A stretch of DNA of 36,088 nt, taken from contig JAFRQX010000020.1 in NCBI GenBank assembly GCA_017428385.1, forward strand, positions 1 through 36,088, read 5' to 3'. The notes beneath the pieces are model-generated. The model had not been told where the DNA came from and searched no databases. It was given only the letters and a program-made list of their open reading frames with translations. Both the position numbers and the translations under genes were made by a program. Positions 18,130 to 26,451 of the stretch are shown here, piece after piece. Position 1 is the stretch's first letter. Each line of letters opens with the position of its first letter. Source of the DNA: Clostridia bacterium (GTDB lineage: Bacteria; Bacillota; Clostridia; Christensenellales; Aristaeellaceae).

Positions 18130-19116
18130 TCAGGAGTTATTGTCTTCCAGGTATTTTCTTTCCTCTTTTTCCCAGGTCCTGGCGGAGATGATATACCGGG
18201 GACGGTGTTTGGTCTCCAGATACGTCTTGCCGATATACTGGCCCAGGATTCCGATGCTGATCAGCTGGATACCGCCCAGCAGGCAGATGATACAGATGGT
18301 GGAAGCCCAGCCGACGACTGTCTGACCCATGATTGCCCGCACCACGGCCCAGATCATCAGTACCAGGCCTACCAGGCTGAATCCGATCCCGAAAGAAGTG
18401 ATCAGGCTGATGGGTTTTACAGACAGGCTGGTGATGCCGTTAAAGGCAAGCGCCAGCATTTTCCGCAACGGATAATGGCTCTTTCCCGCCAGGCGCTCCG
18501 CGCGGTCATAGGTAACTGTAGCGCTCTTGAAGCCCACCAGCGGCACCATACCCCTCAGGAAGATATTGACTTCTTCAAAGTCGGCCAGGTGTTGCAGCAC
18601 CCGGGCGGAAATCAGCCGGTAATCCGCGTGATTGAACACCACCTCGGCTCCCAGGAATTTCATGAACTTATAGAAGCCTTCTGCCGTAAACCGTTTGAAA
18701 AAGGAATCCTTGTCCCGTTTTGCGCGTACGCCGTAGACGATCTCCGCGCCGTTCAGGTATTCATCTACCATGCGGTCCATGGCGTTGATATCATCCTGTC
18801 CGTCACAATCGATGGAAATGGTGATATCACACCTGTCCTTTGCCTCCATCAATCCGGCAAGCACCGCGTTCTGGTGTCCCCGGTTCCGGCTCTGGCAGAT
18901 ACCGATATAGTGTTCATCCTGTGCAGCCAGGTCCCCGATAATTTCCCAGGTTTTATCCGCTGATCCGTCGTTTACAAACAGGATACGGCTGTTTTCGCTG
19001 ATTTTCCCGGCCTCCGTCAGCTCCTGAATCTTCTTCAGGAACATAGGGGCGGTAATGGGTAATACCTGTTCCTCGTTGTAGCAGGGTATCACAATCCACA
19101 AGACCGGTTTCGCCAT
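18130..19116 (-). CDS. GtrB/DPM1-like membrane glycosyltransferase, family 2
   Basis: 328 residues. It has the GT-A nucleotide-binding start (VIPCYNEE), VNDGSADKT, and a DXD-type metal site DCDGQDD (residues 103-105 and neighbours). RNRGHQNAVLAG is typical of the polyprenyl-phosphate glycosyltransferase branch. Two C-terminal membrane helices (about 225-300) are characteristic of GtrB/ArnC-like enzymes that load a sugar onto undecaprenyl phosphate at the cytoplasmic face. The donor sugar is not predictable. The start at 19116 has AAGGAGG five bases upstream; a longer form from 19143 has no such site. It lies 26 bp downstream of trkA and is probably co-transcribed. A link to envelope glycan modification is inferred. 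Confidence 0.85.
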   Translation of the reverse strand: MAKPVLWIVIPCYNEEQVLPITAPMFLKKIQELTEAGKISENSRILFVNDGSADKTWEIIGDLAAQDEHYIGICQSRNRGHQNAVLAGLMEAKDRCDITISIDCDGQDDINAMDRMVDEYLNGAEIVYGVRAKRDKDSFFKRFTAEGFYKFMKFLGAEVVFNHADYRLISARVLQHLADFEEVNIFLRGMVPLVGFKSATVTYDRAERLAGKSHYPLRKMLALAFNGITSLSVKPISLITSFGIGFSLVGLVLMIWAVVRAIMGQTVVGWASTICIICLLGGIQLISIGILGQYIGKTYLETKHRPRYIISARTWEKEERKYLEDNNS

Positions 19117-19142
19117 TGTTTCCTCCTTGGTTGCAGCCTTCA

Positions 19143-19793
19143 TTATTTCTTCTTCAGGCTTTCAAACATTTCATATTTGCCGAGCATTACCATGACCACA
19201 TCCTCGGGGATGGGGGTGTCAATGTCCGGCGGGATCTTGATCGCGTCTCCTTCGCCCCGGACGGCAATCACGTTCACTCCGTACCGGGTACGCAGCTCCA
19301 GCTCCCGGATGGTCTTCCCTACCCATTCGGCAATCGGCTCCATTTCCACAATGCCGAACTCCTGGGACAGCTCAATGTATTCCATAACACCGGCCCGGGT
19401 CATACCCAGCGCCAGTTTGTCCGCTACTTCCCGTTCCGGAATGATTACCTTGTCAGCACCCAGTCTTTCCAGGATTTCCCGGTAAGTATCATCATGCGCC
19501 TTGCACAGGATGTAGGGCACGTTCAGGCTCTTCAGGTTCATGGTAATCAGAGCCGAGGACGCCAGGTCGGAACCTACGGCTACCACCGCGTGTTCAAAGT
19601 TCTCAACGCCCAGCTTCGTCAGCACGTCCAGGTCGCGCGCATCCGCTGCAACCGCCCGCGTTACCTTGTCGGCAATCTTGTCGATCAGCTGATCGTTTGT
19701 ATCAATAACCATCACTTCTTCGCCTCGGGCATAAAGACGGGTCGCCAGCTCCGTTCCGAAGCGGCCCAGGCCGATCACAACATAGGATTTCAT
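19143..19793 (-). CDS. trkA: Potassium uptake regulatory subunit TrkA/KtrA
   Basis: 216 residues, the size of a single RCK unit (KtrA-like) rather than the tandem TrkA of enterobacteria. The Rossmann nucleotide motif GLGRFG is at residues 8-13, followed by the acidic strand end VIDTND. A C-terminal TrkA_C lobe (about 135-210) follows. It sits on the cytoplasmic side of TrkH/KtrB and gates K+ flux in response to nucleotides. The ATG at 19793 is preceded by AGGAGG at nine bases; an upstream TTG at 19802 is less likely. The gene begins 16 bp after trkH. Confidence 0.93.
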   Translation of the reverse strand: MKSYVVIGLGRFGTELATRLYARGEEVMVIDTNDQLIDKIADKVTRAVAADARDLDVLTKLGVENFEHAVVAVGSDLASSALITMNLKSLNVPYILCKAHDDTYREILERLGADKVIIPEREVADKLALGMTRAGVMEYIELSQEFGIVEMEPIAEWVGKTIRELELRTRYGVNVIAVRGEGDAIKIPPDIDTPIPEDVVMVMLGKYEMFESLKKK

Positions 19794-19809
19794 AGGACGC
19801 AACCTCCTG

Positions 19810-21180
19810 TTATCCGATCAGCAGATCGGTATTTGCATACTTATACTTTTCTCCGGAAGGTTTCTTCTTCAGGAAACCGAAGCTGAGGGTCAGCAGGCCC
19901 ACCCTTCCGAAGTACATAAACACGATAATCATGCATTTGGAGACCGTGCTCAGCCTCGGCGTTGCTCCGGCTGTCAGGCCTACTGTGCCGATCGCTGATA
20001 CCGTTTCGTACAGGCTGTCTGCAAAGCCCACCGGAGAGGTGGCGCAGATCACCGTCGCGCCGGCAAACGCCAGGAGCACCATCAGCATGAAGATGGTAAT
20101 GGCGTTGAGCACGTGATCGTCGGAAATGGTCCGGCTGAAGACGCTCACCGTATGACGTCCGCGCATCCGGTTCCACAGGAACATCAGCAGCACCACAAAC
20201 GTTACCGTCTTCAGACCGCCTGCCGTGGATCCGGAGGAACCGCCGATCAGCATCAGGAAAATTGAAACTGCTTTGCCCGCGGATGTCAGCATTCCCTGGT
20301 CCACTCCCGCAAAGCCCGCGGTACGCAGGGTCATTGACTGGAAGAAGGCAGCCAGGATCTTTTTCGGTGCTGAAAGCGGTCCCAGTGTGGAAGGATTACG
20401 CCATTCAATCAGGCAGAAAAGCACCATGCCGCTAAGGAGCAGGATGCCGGTGGTAATCATCACCAGTTTGGTATATACGCTCCACCTTTTCGGACTTCTT
20501 TCCCGCAGGATCTCATCCCACACCAGGAAACCAAGTCCGCCGAGGATAACCAGCGCGCTCAACGTCAGGCAAATCACCGGATCCGTCTGGTAAACAATCA
20601 GGCTCGCCCCGGGTTTAATAAAGCCCAGTACGTCGAATCCCGCGTTGCAGAATGCCGAAACGGAATGGAATATACCCAGCTTCAGCGCCAGCGGGAAAGA
20701 ATATTCTGTCAGAAAACGCGCGGTGAGAATCACAGCACCGATGCCTTCAACCGTAAAGGCACGGATCAGCAGCCGCTTCTGATGCTCCACAACGTCGTTC
20801 ATGTTCGATCCGATCGCTTCAGCCATCACCAGCTGCTGCTGGATGGAGATCTTCCGTCTCAGGCTGAAATAAGCCAGCGAAGCCGCGGACATGAATCCGA
20901 GTCCGCCGACTTCGATCATCATCAGGATGACTACCTGGCCGAAATTGCTCCACTGGGTCCAGGTATCCGCCAGTACCAGGCCTGTAACACAGGTGGCTGA
21001 TGTGGCGGTAAACAGCGCGGTCATAATGCCTGCGCTCTGTCCGTCCCGGGATGATACCGACAGGGTCAGCAGTATTGTGCCGATCAGGATAATCCCCAGA
21101 AATGTAAAAGCCATAATCCGGCCGATACTGACGGACTGCCGTTTCTTCTTCGGCCGCCAGGCCGGTTTTCCTCTGGTCAT
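19810..21180 (-). CDS. trkH: Potassium uptake channel subunit TrkH/KtrB
   Basis: 456 residues from the chosen ATG. Four pore loops with the selectivity-filter glycines are visible in order: TSATCVTGL, SAFCNAGFD, SMTLRTAGF and SAIGTVGLTAG. Helix pairs surround each loop, as in the Trk/Ktr/HKT superfamily. GGSSGSTAGGLKT is the gating loop after the third pore region. It forms the membrane K+ conduit, probably Na+- or H+-coupled. I start at 21180 (MTRGKPAW) because GAAGGG sits just upstream; an in-frame ATG at 21225 lacks a site. It pairs with trkA downstream. Confidence 0.93.
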   Translation of the reverse strand: MTRGKPAWRPKKKRQSVSIGRIMAFTFLGIILIGTILLTLSVSSRDGQSAGIMTALFTATSATCVTGLVLADTWTQWSNFGQVVILMMIEVGGLGFMSAASLAYFSLRRKISIQQQLVMAEAIGSNMNDVVEHQKRLLIRAFTVEGIGAVILTARFLTEYSFPLALKLGIFHSVSAFCNAGFDVLGFIKPGASLIVYQTDPVICLTLSALVILGGLGFLVWDEILRERSPKRWSVYTKLVMITTGILLLSGMVLFCLIEWRNPSTLGPLSAPKKILAAFFQSMTLRTAGFAGVDQGMLTSAGKAVSIFLMLIGGSSGSTAGGLKTVTFVVLLMFLWNRMRGRHTVSVFSRTISDDHVLNAITIFMLMVLLAFAGATVICATSPVGFADSLYETVSAIGTVGLTAGATPRLSTVSKCMIIVFMYFGRVGLLTLSFGFLKKKPSGEKYKYANTDLLIG

Positions 21181-21252
21181 CTGTTTCCCTTCTTTCGGCA
21201 AAAAGTATACACCATTCTCCTGCACAGGATCAATATCCTGCCTGTTCCGGCC

Positions 21253-21735
21253 TTACTCATCCGCGTTTGTAAACTCTATTTTTTTCACGCTGTGGATCTT
21301 TCCGCCCCGCAGGATAATCTTAGCCATGGTCACGTCGCTGCCGAAGCGCGCCCTGCCGCAGCTGCCCGGATTCAGCCACAGCCGGCCGTCAGTCCATTCT
21401 TCACTGTAGCGGTGGGAATGCCCGTAGATTACCGCGTTCACGCCTTGCAGATCCCGCGGAACGTCCCTGCGGTCATGAACCATGCAGAAAACAACCCCGC
21501 CGATCTGAAAGCGGAGAACGCCGGCTAGGTCGCAGACTCCCGGCATCCATATATCGTTGTTGCCCCGGACAGCATACAGGTTTCCGTATACTGCCAGCTC
21601 GTCCAGGTCACTTTCCCGGATGATATCCCCGGCATGCAGGATGCAGTCGCAGTCCTGCACTTCAGCCGTCACGCATCTGCGCAGCAGTCCGTGTGTATCG
21701 GAAATCACCGCGATCCTGATCTCGTCTCCGTTCAT
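21253..21735 (-). CDS. YfcE/MJ0936-type metallophosphoesterase
   Basis: 160 residues with every metallophosphoesterase motif: SDTHG (residues 12-16), HAGDI, RGNND, MVHD and GHSH. The LNPGS signature of the YfcE branch is also present. The family hydrolyses phosphodiesters with two Mn2+ or similar ions; the physiological substrate is usually unknown. AGGAG lies seven bases before the ATG. It is the first gene after a terminator and 72 bp upstream of trkH. In some clostridia it follows non-canonical purine NTPase genes, but not here. Confidence 0.9.
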   Translation of the reverse strand: MNGDEIRIAVISDTHGLLRRCVTAEVQDCDCILHAGDIIRESDLDELAVYGNLYAVRGNNDIWMPGVCDLAGVLRFQIGGVVFCMVHDRRDVPRDLQGVNAVIYGHSHRYSEEWTDGRLWLNPGSCGRARFGSDVTMAKIILRGGKIHSVKKIEFTNADE

Positions 21736-21756
21736 CTGTCTTCTCCTATAAAAGAA

Positions 21757-21776
21757 GGGCTGCCTTCAGGCAGCCC
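21757..21776 (-). terminator. Terminator downstream of the CD1247-like gene
   Basis: An 8-bp GC-rich hairpin gggctgcc-ttca-ggcagccc is followed on the minus strand by TTCTTTTAT. It ends the efp/CD1247-like unit about 85 bp after its last stop, directly before the phosphoesterase ribosome site. Confidence 0.75.
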
Positions 21777-21862
21777 ATAAAAACAATTCCGGTAAATCAT
21801 CGCAGGAGGCTCTGTGCAGGGTCTCCCTTCGCCCGTGCTGATTCCGGATCACAGAAGCGGGA

Positions 21863-22291
21863 TTATTCCTCTTCCGTTTCTCCGTCGGTCTCTTCCTCCG
21901 GCAGTTCGGGGAAAAGCTCCTTGCCGCACTGGGGGCAAAGGGCGTCCTCGTCAAAGTCCACTTCGTCCGGATCAATCTCGACAGAAGCACCGCAGTGAGG
22001 GCATTCATACTCGATCACGCCCTCAAAAGCCTGATCCTCGTCCTCTTCTGCCAGTTCTTCGTCCTCATCGTCATAAAGATCCGCTTCCAGATCAGCCAGA
22101 TCCTCGTCGATGCTCTCCACGTAGTCACTCAGTTCTCCGTGGGATTCTGCCAGGGCTTCAAAGGATTCTCCAACTTCACCCAGCACTTCCAGAATGCCGA
22201 GAATCAGCTTGTGGGAATCCTTATCCGGATTCAGCTTCATGCCTTCCGCCAGTCCCTGAAGATAACTGATCCTGTCAGTCAGTCTGCTCAT
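21863..22291 (-). CDS. CD1247-like acidic protein with a C-terminal zinc ribbon
   Basis: 142 residues. The N-terminal 60 residues (MSRLTDRISYLQGLAEGM and following) form a helical segment matching the widespread clostridial CD1247 N-terminal domain. A very acidic linker follows, then two knuckles CPHC and CPQC about 25 residues apart, a likely zinc ribbon, and an acidic tail. The family's function is unknown. Start at 22291 chosen for the GGGAGGA site upstream; an ATG at 22324 has none. It lies 43 bp downstream of efp, a common arrangement in clostridia, so it is probably co-expressed with it. Confidence 0.8.
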   Translation of the reverse strand: MSRLTDRISYLQGLAEGMKLNPDKDSHKLILGILEVLGEVGESFEALAESHGELSDYVESIDEDLADLEADLYDDEDEELAEEDEDQAFEGVIEYECPHCGASVEIDPDEVDFDEDALCPQCGKELFPELPEEETDGETEEE

Positions 22292-22334
22292 TTCCGTTCC
22301 TCCCGGTCCGTATGCGGTCGTCACAGTTCGCCGA

Positions 22335-22892
22335 TCAGGCGCGCTTGAGGTACTCGCCGCTGCGGGTGTCGATCTGGATCTTGTCGCCGGTGTTGATGAA
22401 CAGCGGCACCTGCAGGCTGAAGCCGGTCTCCAGCGTAGCGGGCTTGTAGGTGTTGGAGGCGGTATCGCCGGCGAAGCCGGGTTCGGTATCGGTTACTTCC
22501 AGCACAACAAAGTTCGGCGCTTCCACGGAGAAGGCGCTGCCCTTGAAGAAGCGAACGGTCACATTGGTGCCTTCCTTCACGAAGGGGATCGCGTCTTCGA
22601 CCTGGTCCTTGCTCAGCGGCAGCTGTTCATAGGTTTCCACGTCCATGAAGTAGTACAGATCGCCGTCATTGTAGACGTACTGCATTTCCTTGGTTTCGAT
22701 GATGGCCTTGGGCATTTTGTCCGTCGGGTTGAAGCTGCGCTCAACCACAGCGCCGGTCATCACGTTCTTGATCTTGGTGCGGACGAAAGCCGCTCCCTTG
22801 CCGGGCTTCACGTGCTGGAAATCAACGATATTCCAGACGCCACCGTCCCATTCAATCGTAATGCCCTTTTTGAAATCGCCAGCGGTAATCAT
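22335..22892 (-). CDS. efp: Elongation factor P
   Basis: 185 residues, standard length. The KOW-like N-domain carries the loop VKPGKGAAF with the tip Lys32, which is the residue modified in many bacteria. Two OB domains follow, ending in the conserved [13 protein letters not shown] motif. It binds the ribosomal E site and relieves stalling on consecutive prolines. The ribosome site is GGAGGAATG. It sits 43 bp after the M24 peptidase gene, the usual pepP-efp order in Firmicutes. No epmA/epmB-type modification genes are in the window. Confidence 0.97.
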   Translation of the reverse strand: MITAGDFKKGITIEWDGGVWNIVDFQHVKPGKGAAFVRTKIKNVMTGAVVERSFNPTDKMPKAIIETKEMQYVYNDGDLYYFMDVETYEQLPLSKDQVEDAIPFVKEGTNVTVRFFKGSAFSVEAPNFVVLEVTDTEPGFAGDTASNTYKPATLETGFSLQVPLFINTGDKIQIDTRSGEYLKRA

Positions 22893-22935
22893 TTTTTCAT
22901 TCCTCCGTTCATTCGTTCTGGGATGGACTCTGTAT

Positions 22936-24009
22936 TTACAGGATGATAAGCTGCTTATCCGCCGTTGTCAGCGGTGCACAGCCGTTTTCCTTCACCAGGC
23001 AGGTGTTCTCAATCCTTACGCCGCCCACACCGGGCAGGTAAATGCCGGGTTCCACGGTGATCACGATTCCGGCTTTCAGGATGTCGTTACAGTTCGCACT
23101 TAACCGGGGATCCTCATGGATGTCGATGCCAACGGAATGTCCCAATCCGTGTCCGAACCGCCCCGCGTATCCGCGGGCATCGATGTAATCGCGGGCCAGC
23201 TTGTCGATATCCGAGCAGGTCTTTCCGGCCATAAGCGCGTCTTCGCACATTGACTGGGCCCTCAACACGGTCTCGTAGACCTTACGCATCTCGTCTGACG
23301 GCTGTCCAAGCGCCACCGTACGGGTCATATCGCTGCAGTAGCCGCCCACCTTCGCGCCGAAGTCCATGGTGATCATATCACCATTCTTCAGCGTCCGGCT
23401 TCCCGGGATTGCGTGGCAGAGACTGCCATTCTCCCCGAAGGCGATGATGGTGTCGAAAGCGAATTCGTCCGCTCCCAGACGGAGCATCGTGAAGTCCAGT
23501 TCAATCTGAAGTTCCTTTTCGGTCATGCCGGGCTGGATCTTCGGAAGGATCGCGTTAAATGCTTCGGATGTGATATCGCAGGCCTTGCGGATCGCCACGA
23601 TTTCGGCCGGAGTTTTCACCTGTCTCAGCAGCTGGGGTGCTTTATTCAGCGGCACACAGGAGACTTCTTCTCCCACCGCGCCGCGCAGCGCCTCAAAGTC
23701 GTCAACAGACAGGTAATTCGTTTCCACCCGCAGTTCGGTAATTTCTTCCGCCTTGACCAGTTCCGCGAGGATCTTGTCGTGGTTCCGGCCCTTCCCGATC
23801 ATTTCCACCCGGAAGTCCGGTGCCTGTCTTTCCGCCTGTTCTGTATAGCGGAAGTCTGTAATGATTACTCTGCTTGCCTCGGAGATATATACCAGGCCTT
23901 CGCCCGTATACCCTTCGGTCAGATAAAACATATTGGATGGATCATGCACCGCGACAGCTGTTTTTGCGCTGAGGCGGAGATGATTAATCAGCCGCTCCGA
24001 TGCGGTCAA
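22936..24009 (-). CDS. Xaa-Pro aminopeptidase/dipeptidase, M24 family
   Basis: About 357 residues. The N-terminal creatinase-like domain is followed by the pita-bread domain with five metal ligands: Asp in TMDFGAK, Asp in CSDMTRT, His in [12 protein letters not shown], Glu in TVEPGIYLP, and Glu in RIENTC. It cleaves N-terminal residues next to proline with two Mn2+ or Co2+ ions in the cytoplasm. Start choice is uncertain. Homologues begin at TASERL, so I use the TTG at 24009 with AAAGG upstream. An ATG at 24051 is in frame but has no ribosome site, and a possible TAAAAT -10 lies at 24066-24061, only about ten bases away. It is followed by efp. Confidence 0.88.
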   Translation of the reverse strand: MTASERLINHLRLSAKTAVAVHDPSNMFYLTEGYTGEGLVYISEASRVIITDFRYTEQAERQAPDFRVEMIGKGRNHDKILAELVKAEEITELRVETNYLSVDDFEALRGAVGEEVSCVPLNKAPQLLRQVKTPAEIVAIRKACDITSEAFNAILPKIQPGMTEKELQIELDFTMLRLGADEFAFDTIIAFGENGSLCHAIPGSRTLKNGDMITMDFGAKVGGYCSDMTRTVALGQPSDEMRKVYETVLRAQSMCEDALMAGKTCSDIDKLARDYIDARGYAGRFGHGLGHSVGIDIHEDPRLSANCNDILKAGIVITVEPGIYLPGVGGVRIENTCLVKENGCAPLTTADKQLIIL

Positions 24010-24100
24010 ACCAATCACGCCTTTCCGGACGCACCCCTTATGTGGGCACATCCACAGGACATTTTATCATATACAAAGCCGTTTGAAAAGAAAAAACTGA

Positions 24101-24138
24101 CAAAAAAGGCTGTATTCATTTTTATACAGCCTTTTTTG
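24101..24138. terminator. Bidirectional intrinsic terminator
   Basis: ggctgtat (24108-24115) and atacagcc (24124-24131) form an 8-bp stem with an 8-nt loop, with six T following on either strand. It lies between the thrC 3' region and the M24 peptidase gene and would insulate them. Confidence 0.8.
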
Positions 24139-24175
24139 TCATCCCGAAGGGCCATCCGCAGGATTGCTCTGTCAA

Positions 24176-24240
24176 GTCAAAAGAACAGCTCCCATTCGGA
24201 AGCTGCTCTCTCCACCATTTTTAAGTTTTAAGTTATTGAG
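24176..24240. repeat. Hairpin repeat (copy 1) with conserved flank
   Basis: caaaagaacagct, an inverted arm ggaagctgctct, then ctccaccatttttaag and two aag-ending heptads. The same series occurs at 35846-35902. On the minus strand the hairpin is followed by TTTTGA, so it may act as a weak terminator. This copy has two imperfect pairs. Confidence 0.65.
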
Positions 24241-24338
24241 CAGTTGTCTAAATCTTTGATTTGGGTAACAACTGCCATGCTACAGCCGTCCATTTCTGCG
24301 AACCATAGGCGATGCAGAAATGGAATACGGCGATCGCA
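24241..24338. repeat. Structured intergenic element, copy 1
   Basis: Two consecutive bulged hairpins. The first pairs CAGTTGT with ACAACTG and, above a 3-nt GTA bulge, CTAAATC with GATTTGG. A linker ccatgctaca follows. The second pairs GCCGT with ACGGC and, above it, CCATTTCTGC with GCAGAAATGG around a 14-nt loop. It ends in gatcgca. Copy 2 at 29804 has the same plan with a compensatory change. It may be an RNA or a REP/MITE-like DNA element. It is upstream of the M24 peptidase but separated from it by a terminator. Confidence 0.7.
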
Positions 24339-24352
24339 AAGTTTTCATTAAA

Positions 24353-24379
24353 AAGATGGTGCAGATACTGCACCATCTT
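24353..24379 (-). terminator. thrC terminator
   Basis: A 12-bp perfect stem aagatggtgcag/ctgcaccatctt with a 3-nt loop is followed by TTTTAAT on the minus strand. It begins three bases after the thrC stop. Confidence 0.85.
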
Positions 24380-24382
24380 TTA

Positions 24383-25879
24383 TTAAAGCGTAAACGCTTT
24401 AAGCACCGCTTCTCCCATGGCGTCGCGTTCGCACTCTGCCGTATGGCGTACAGGCAGATCCTTCAGCGCTTTCACCTGTGCAGGCATCGGAACGCCTGTC
24501 AGCTTTTCCAGCTCTTCGCTGCAGGCAAAGGCGTCCTTGCCTTCCACGGCATCCGCTCCGGCAATTCCGCGCAGCACGTCCGCCGCGAACTTGTAGGGGC
24601 TTGCCGTAGACAGGAGCACGGTCGGTGTGGCGTCATTTGTCTTCAGCCGGTACTGGCGGAGCACATGGCCGCCCACAGCCGTATGCGGATCCATCAGGTA
24701 ATGATCCTCAAGGAACCGCTTTCCGATCTCGATCAGCGTATCCTTGTTGTCCGCGCAGTCTCCCCAGAACACGTCTGCCATCCAGTCCCTGCGCTGCTCG
24801 CCAATGGAATAGCTTCCGCTTTCCTTCAGCTGCTCCATCCACCTTCTGATCAGCGTGCCGTCCCGGTCGGCGGCTTCATACAGCAGCCGTTCCAGGTTTG
24901 AGGAAACGAGAATGTCCATGCTGGGGCTCAATGTCTTGAAGAACGTACGGTGTGTGGAATAGATGCCGCTGTTGAAGAAGTCCGTCAGCACGTTGTTCCG
25001 GTTGCTGGCGCAGATCAGCTTGTTCACCGGCAGTCCCATATTCCGGGCATAGTAGCCAGCCAGGATGTCGCCGAAGTTTCCGGTCGGAACGCAGAAATTC
25101 ACGGAATCTCCCGGCGCGATGGCATGTTTGTTGACCAGGTCCGCGTAAGCGGAGAAGTAATACACAATCTGCGGAGCAAGACGTCCAAAGTTGATGGAGT
25201 TGGCGGAAGACAGGATCTTGCCCCGCTCTTCCATCTGTTTAACAAACTCAGGAGAGGAGAAAAGTTCCTTCACACCGGTCTGGGCATCGTCGAAGTTGCC
25301 CTTGACCGCGATAACATGCGTGTTGTTTCCTCCGGTAGTAACCATCTGCAGCTTCTGTACGTCGCTCACGCCTTCCTGCGGATAGAACACAGTACAGCTT
25401 GTACCGGGCACGTCACGGAAACCTTCAAGCGCCGCTTTACCTGTGTCGCCGCTGGTGGCAACCAGAATGCTGATTTCCCGCGTTTCACCGTTCTTCACAG
25501 CGGCAAGGCGGGTCAGGTGCGGAAGCAGCTGGAGCGCCATGTCCTTGAATGCCAGCGTCGGTCCGTGGAAAAGTTCCAGCACCCAGGTGGCGTCATCAAT
25601 CTGTTTCACCGGGGCAATTTCCGGTGTATCAAAGCGTTCCGTGTTATAGGCCGCGCGCACCGCTTCCTCAATTTCCGGAATATTGAAGTCCTCCAGGTAC
25701 CGCTTCAGGATGGCAACCGCGCGTGCGGCATAATCCATTTCGCAGAAGGAGGAGATTCTGTTCATCGGAACAGACGGGAACATAGCGGGGACGTACAGGC
25801 CTCCGTCCGGTGCCAGACCATGCAGGATCGCCTGGCTGGCCGTAACACAGCTTTCACCGCGGGTGGAGAAGAAAGACAC
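24383..25879 (-). CDS. thrC: Threonine synthase
   Basis: 498 residues, the long fungal/proteobacterial-like class. The N-terminal ThrC domain contains GLAPDGGLYVP. The PLP lysine is K112 in LAFKD after LFHGPT. ATSGDTGKAAL and PTGNFGDILAGY form the phosphate-binding and substrate loops. It converts O-phospho-homoserine to threonine and phosphate in the last step of threonine synthesis. The GTG start is supported by the conserved N-terminus (FFSTRG) and a GGAG site about twelve bases upstream. It appears monocistronic, with a terminator on each side; no hom or thrB is in the window. Confidence 0.96.
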   Translation of the reverse strand: MSFFSTRGESCVTASQAILHGLAPDGGLYVPAMFPSVPMNRISSFCEMDYAARAVAILKRYLEDFNIPEIEEAVRAAYNTERFDTPEIAPVKQIDDATWVLELFHGPTLAFKDMALQLLPHLTRLAAVKNGETREISILVATSGDTGKAALEGFRDVPGTSCTVFYPQEGVSDVQKLQMVTTGGNNTHVIAVKGNFDDAQTGVKELFSSPEFVKQMEERGKILSSANSINFGRLAPQIVYYFSAYADLVNKHAIAPGDSVNFCVPTGNFGDILAGYYARNMGLPVNKLICASNRNNVLTDFFNSGIYSTHRTFFKTLSPSMDILVSSNLERLLYEAADRDGTLIRRWMEQLKESGSYSIGEQRRDWMADVFWGDCADNKDTLIEIGKRFLEDHYLMDPHTAVGGHVLRQYRLKTNDATPTVLLSTASPYKFAADVLRGIAGADAVEGKDAFACSEELEKLTGVPMPAQVKALKDLPVRHTAECERDAMGEAVLKAFTL

Positions 25880-25921
25880 GAATGAATCACACTCCGGTTC
25901 TTTAATATGTTTCCGTTCTGG

Positions 25922-25953
25922 AAAAAAGAGGCGCCGGGAAATGCCGCCGCCTC
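25922..25953 (-). terminator. Terminator of the small P-loop gene
   Basis: On the minus strand GAGGCG and CGCCTC enclose a GC-rich 14-nt segment and are followed by six T. It lies 20 bp after the stop at 25974. Confidence 0.75.
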
Positions 25954-25973
25954 TTCCGTGTTCGCTTGTGAAA

Positions 25974-26384
25974 TCAGATCAGATACTGTCTGAAGAACAC
26001 CGGGATATCTTCCGGATCGGCGCTCAGACTCAGCACAAAATCAACATCATGCTTTGCACCCAGTTCAACCAGCACCTTCACAATCGGCTCCGTATCAGCC
26101 AGCTCAGTATGGCTCAGCTTCAGGAAAGCGTCAATAAAGATGGTGCCGACGTCGAAGTTGGATGAAAGGATTCCGCACAGGAAGCCGATAAACATATCGG
26201 TGCTGTGAATATGATAATCTTCGGCGTTGATGAAACGAACCTTGTGGTCCACGTCGAACATGTAGCGATTGTCATCATCCAGGAAAATGACGTCGTGTAC
26301 CGCGTCGCGGGCAGTGGTATTGGTCAGGTCAATCAGCCGCTTCGTTTTTCCGGAGCCCTTTTTGCCTGCAATTACCTGTATCAT
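25974..26384 (-). CDS. Small P-loop ATPase-like protein of unknown function
   Basis: 136 residues. A Walker A motif GKKGSGKT (residues 7-14) directly follows the first strand, MIQVIA. A hydrophobic strand ending in Asp (TIFIDAF) is a candidate Walker B. The Arg/Lys finger and lid regions of kinases are not evident, and the protein is shorter than most nucleoside kinases. I do not recognise a named family. AGGAGG lies nine bases before the ATG, and a near-consensus promoter lies at 26423-26451. It is 58 bp downstream of addB, in the place where addA would often be found, but is not AddA-like. Confidence 0.75.
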   Translation of the reverse strand: MIQVIAGKKGSGKTKRLIDLTNTTARDAVHDVIFLDDDNRYMFDVDHKVRFINAEDYHIHSTDMFIGFLCGILSSNFDVGTIFIDAFLKLSHTELADTEPIVKVLVELGAKHDVDFVLSLSADPEDIPVFFRQYLI

Positions 26385-26422
26385 GGGAACCAGCCTCCTT
26401 TTATGGGGTTTTCTCTGAGAGC

Positions 26423-26451
26423 ATTATACGCTACTTTTGGGTTTAGCGCAA
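26423..26451 (-). promoter_or_regulatory. Promoter of the small P-loop gene
   Basis: On the minus strand TTGCGC (26451-26446), a 17-bp spacer and TATAAT (26428-26423). It overlaps the 3' end of addB, so the small gene can be expressed independently. Confidence 0.65.

Noticed and set aside
24176..24225. Tiny minus frames starting MVER in both hairpin repeats
   Set aside because: They diverge after six residues with different lengths, and no ribosome site is conserved. They probably arise from the repeat itself.
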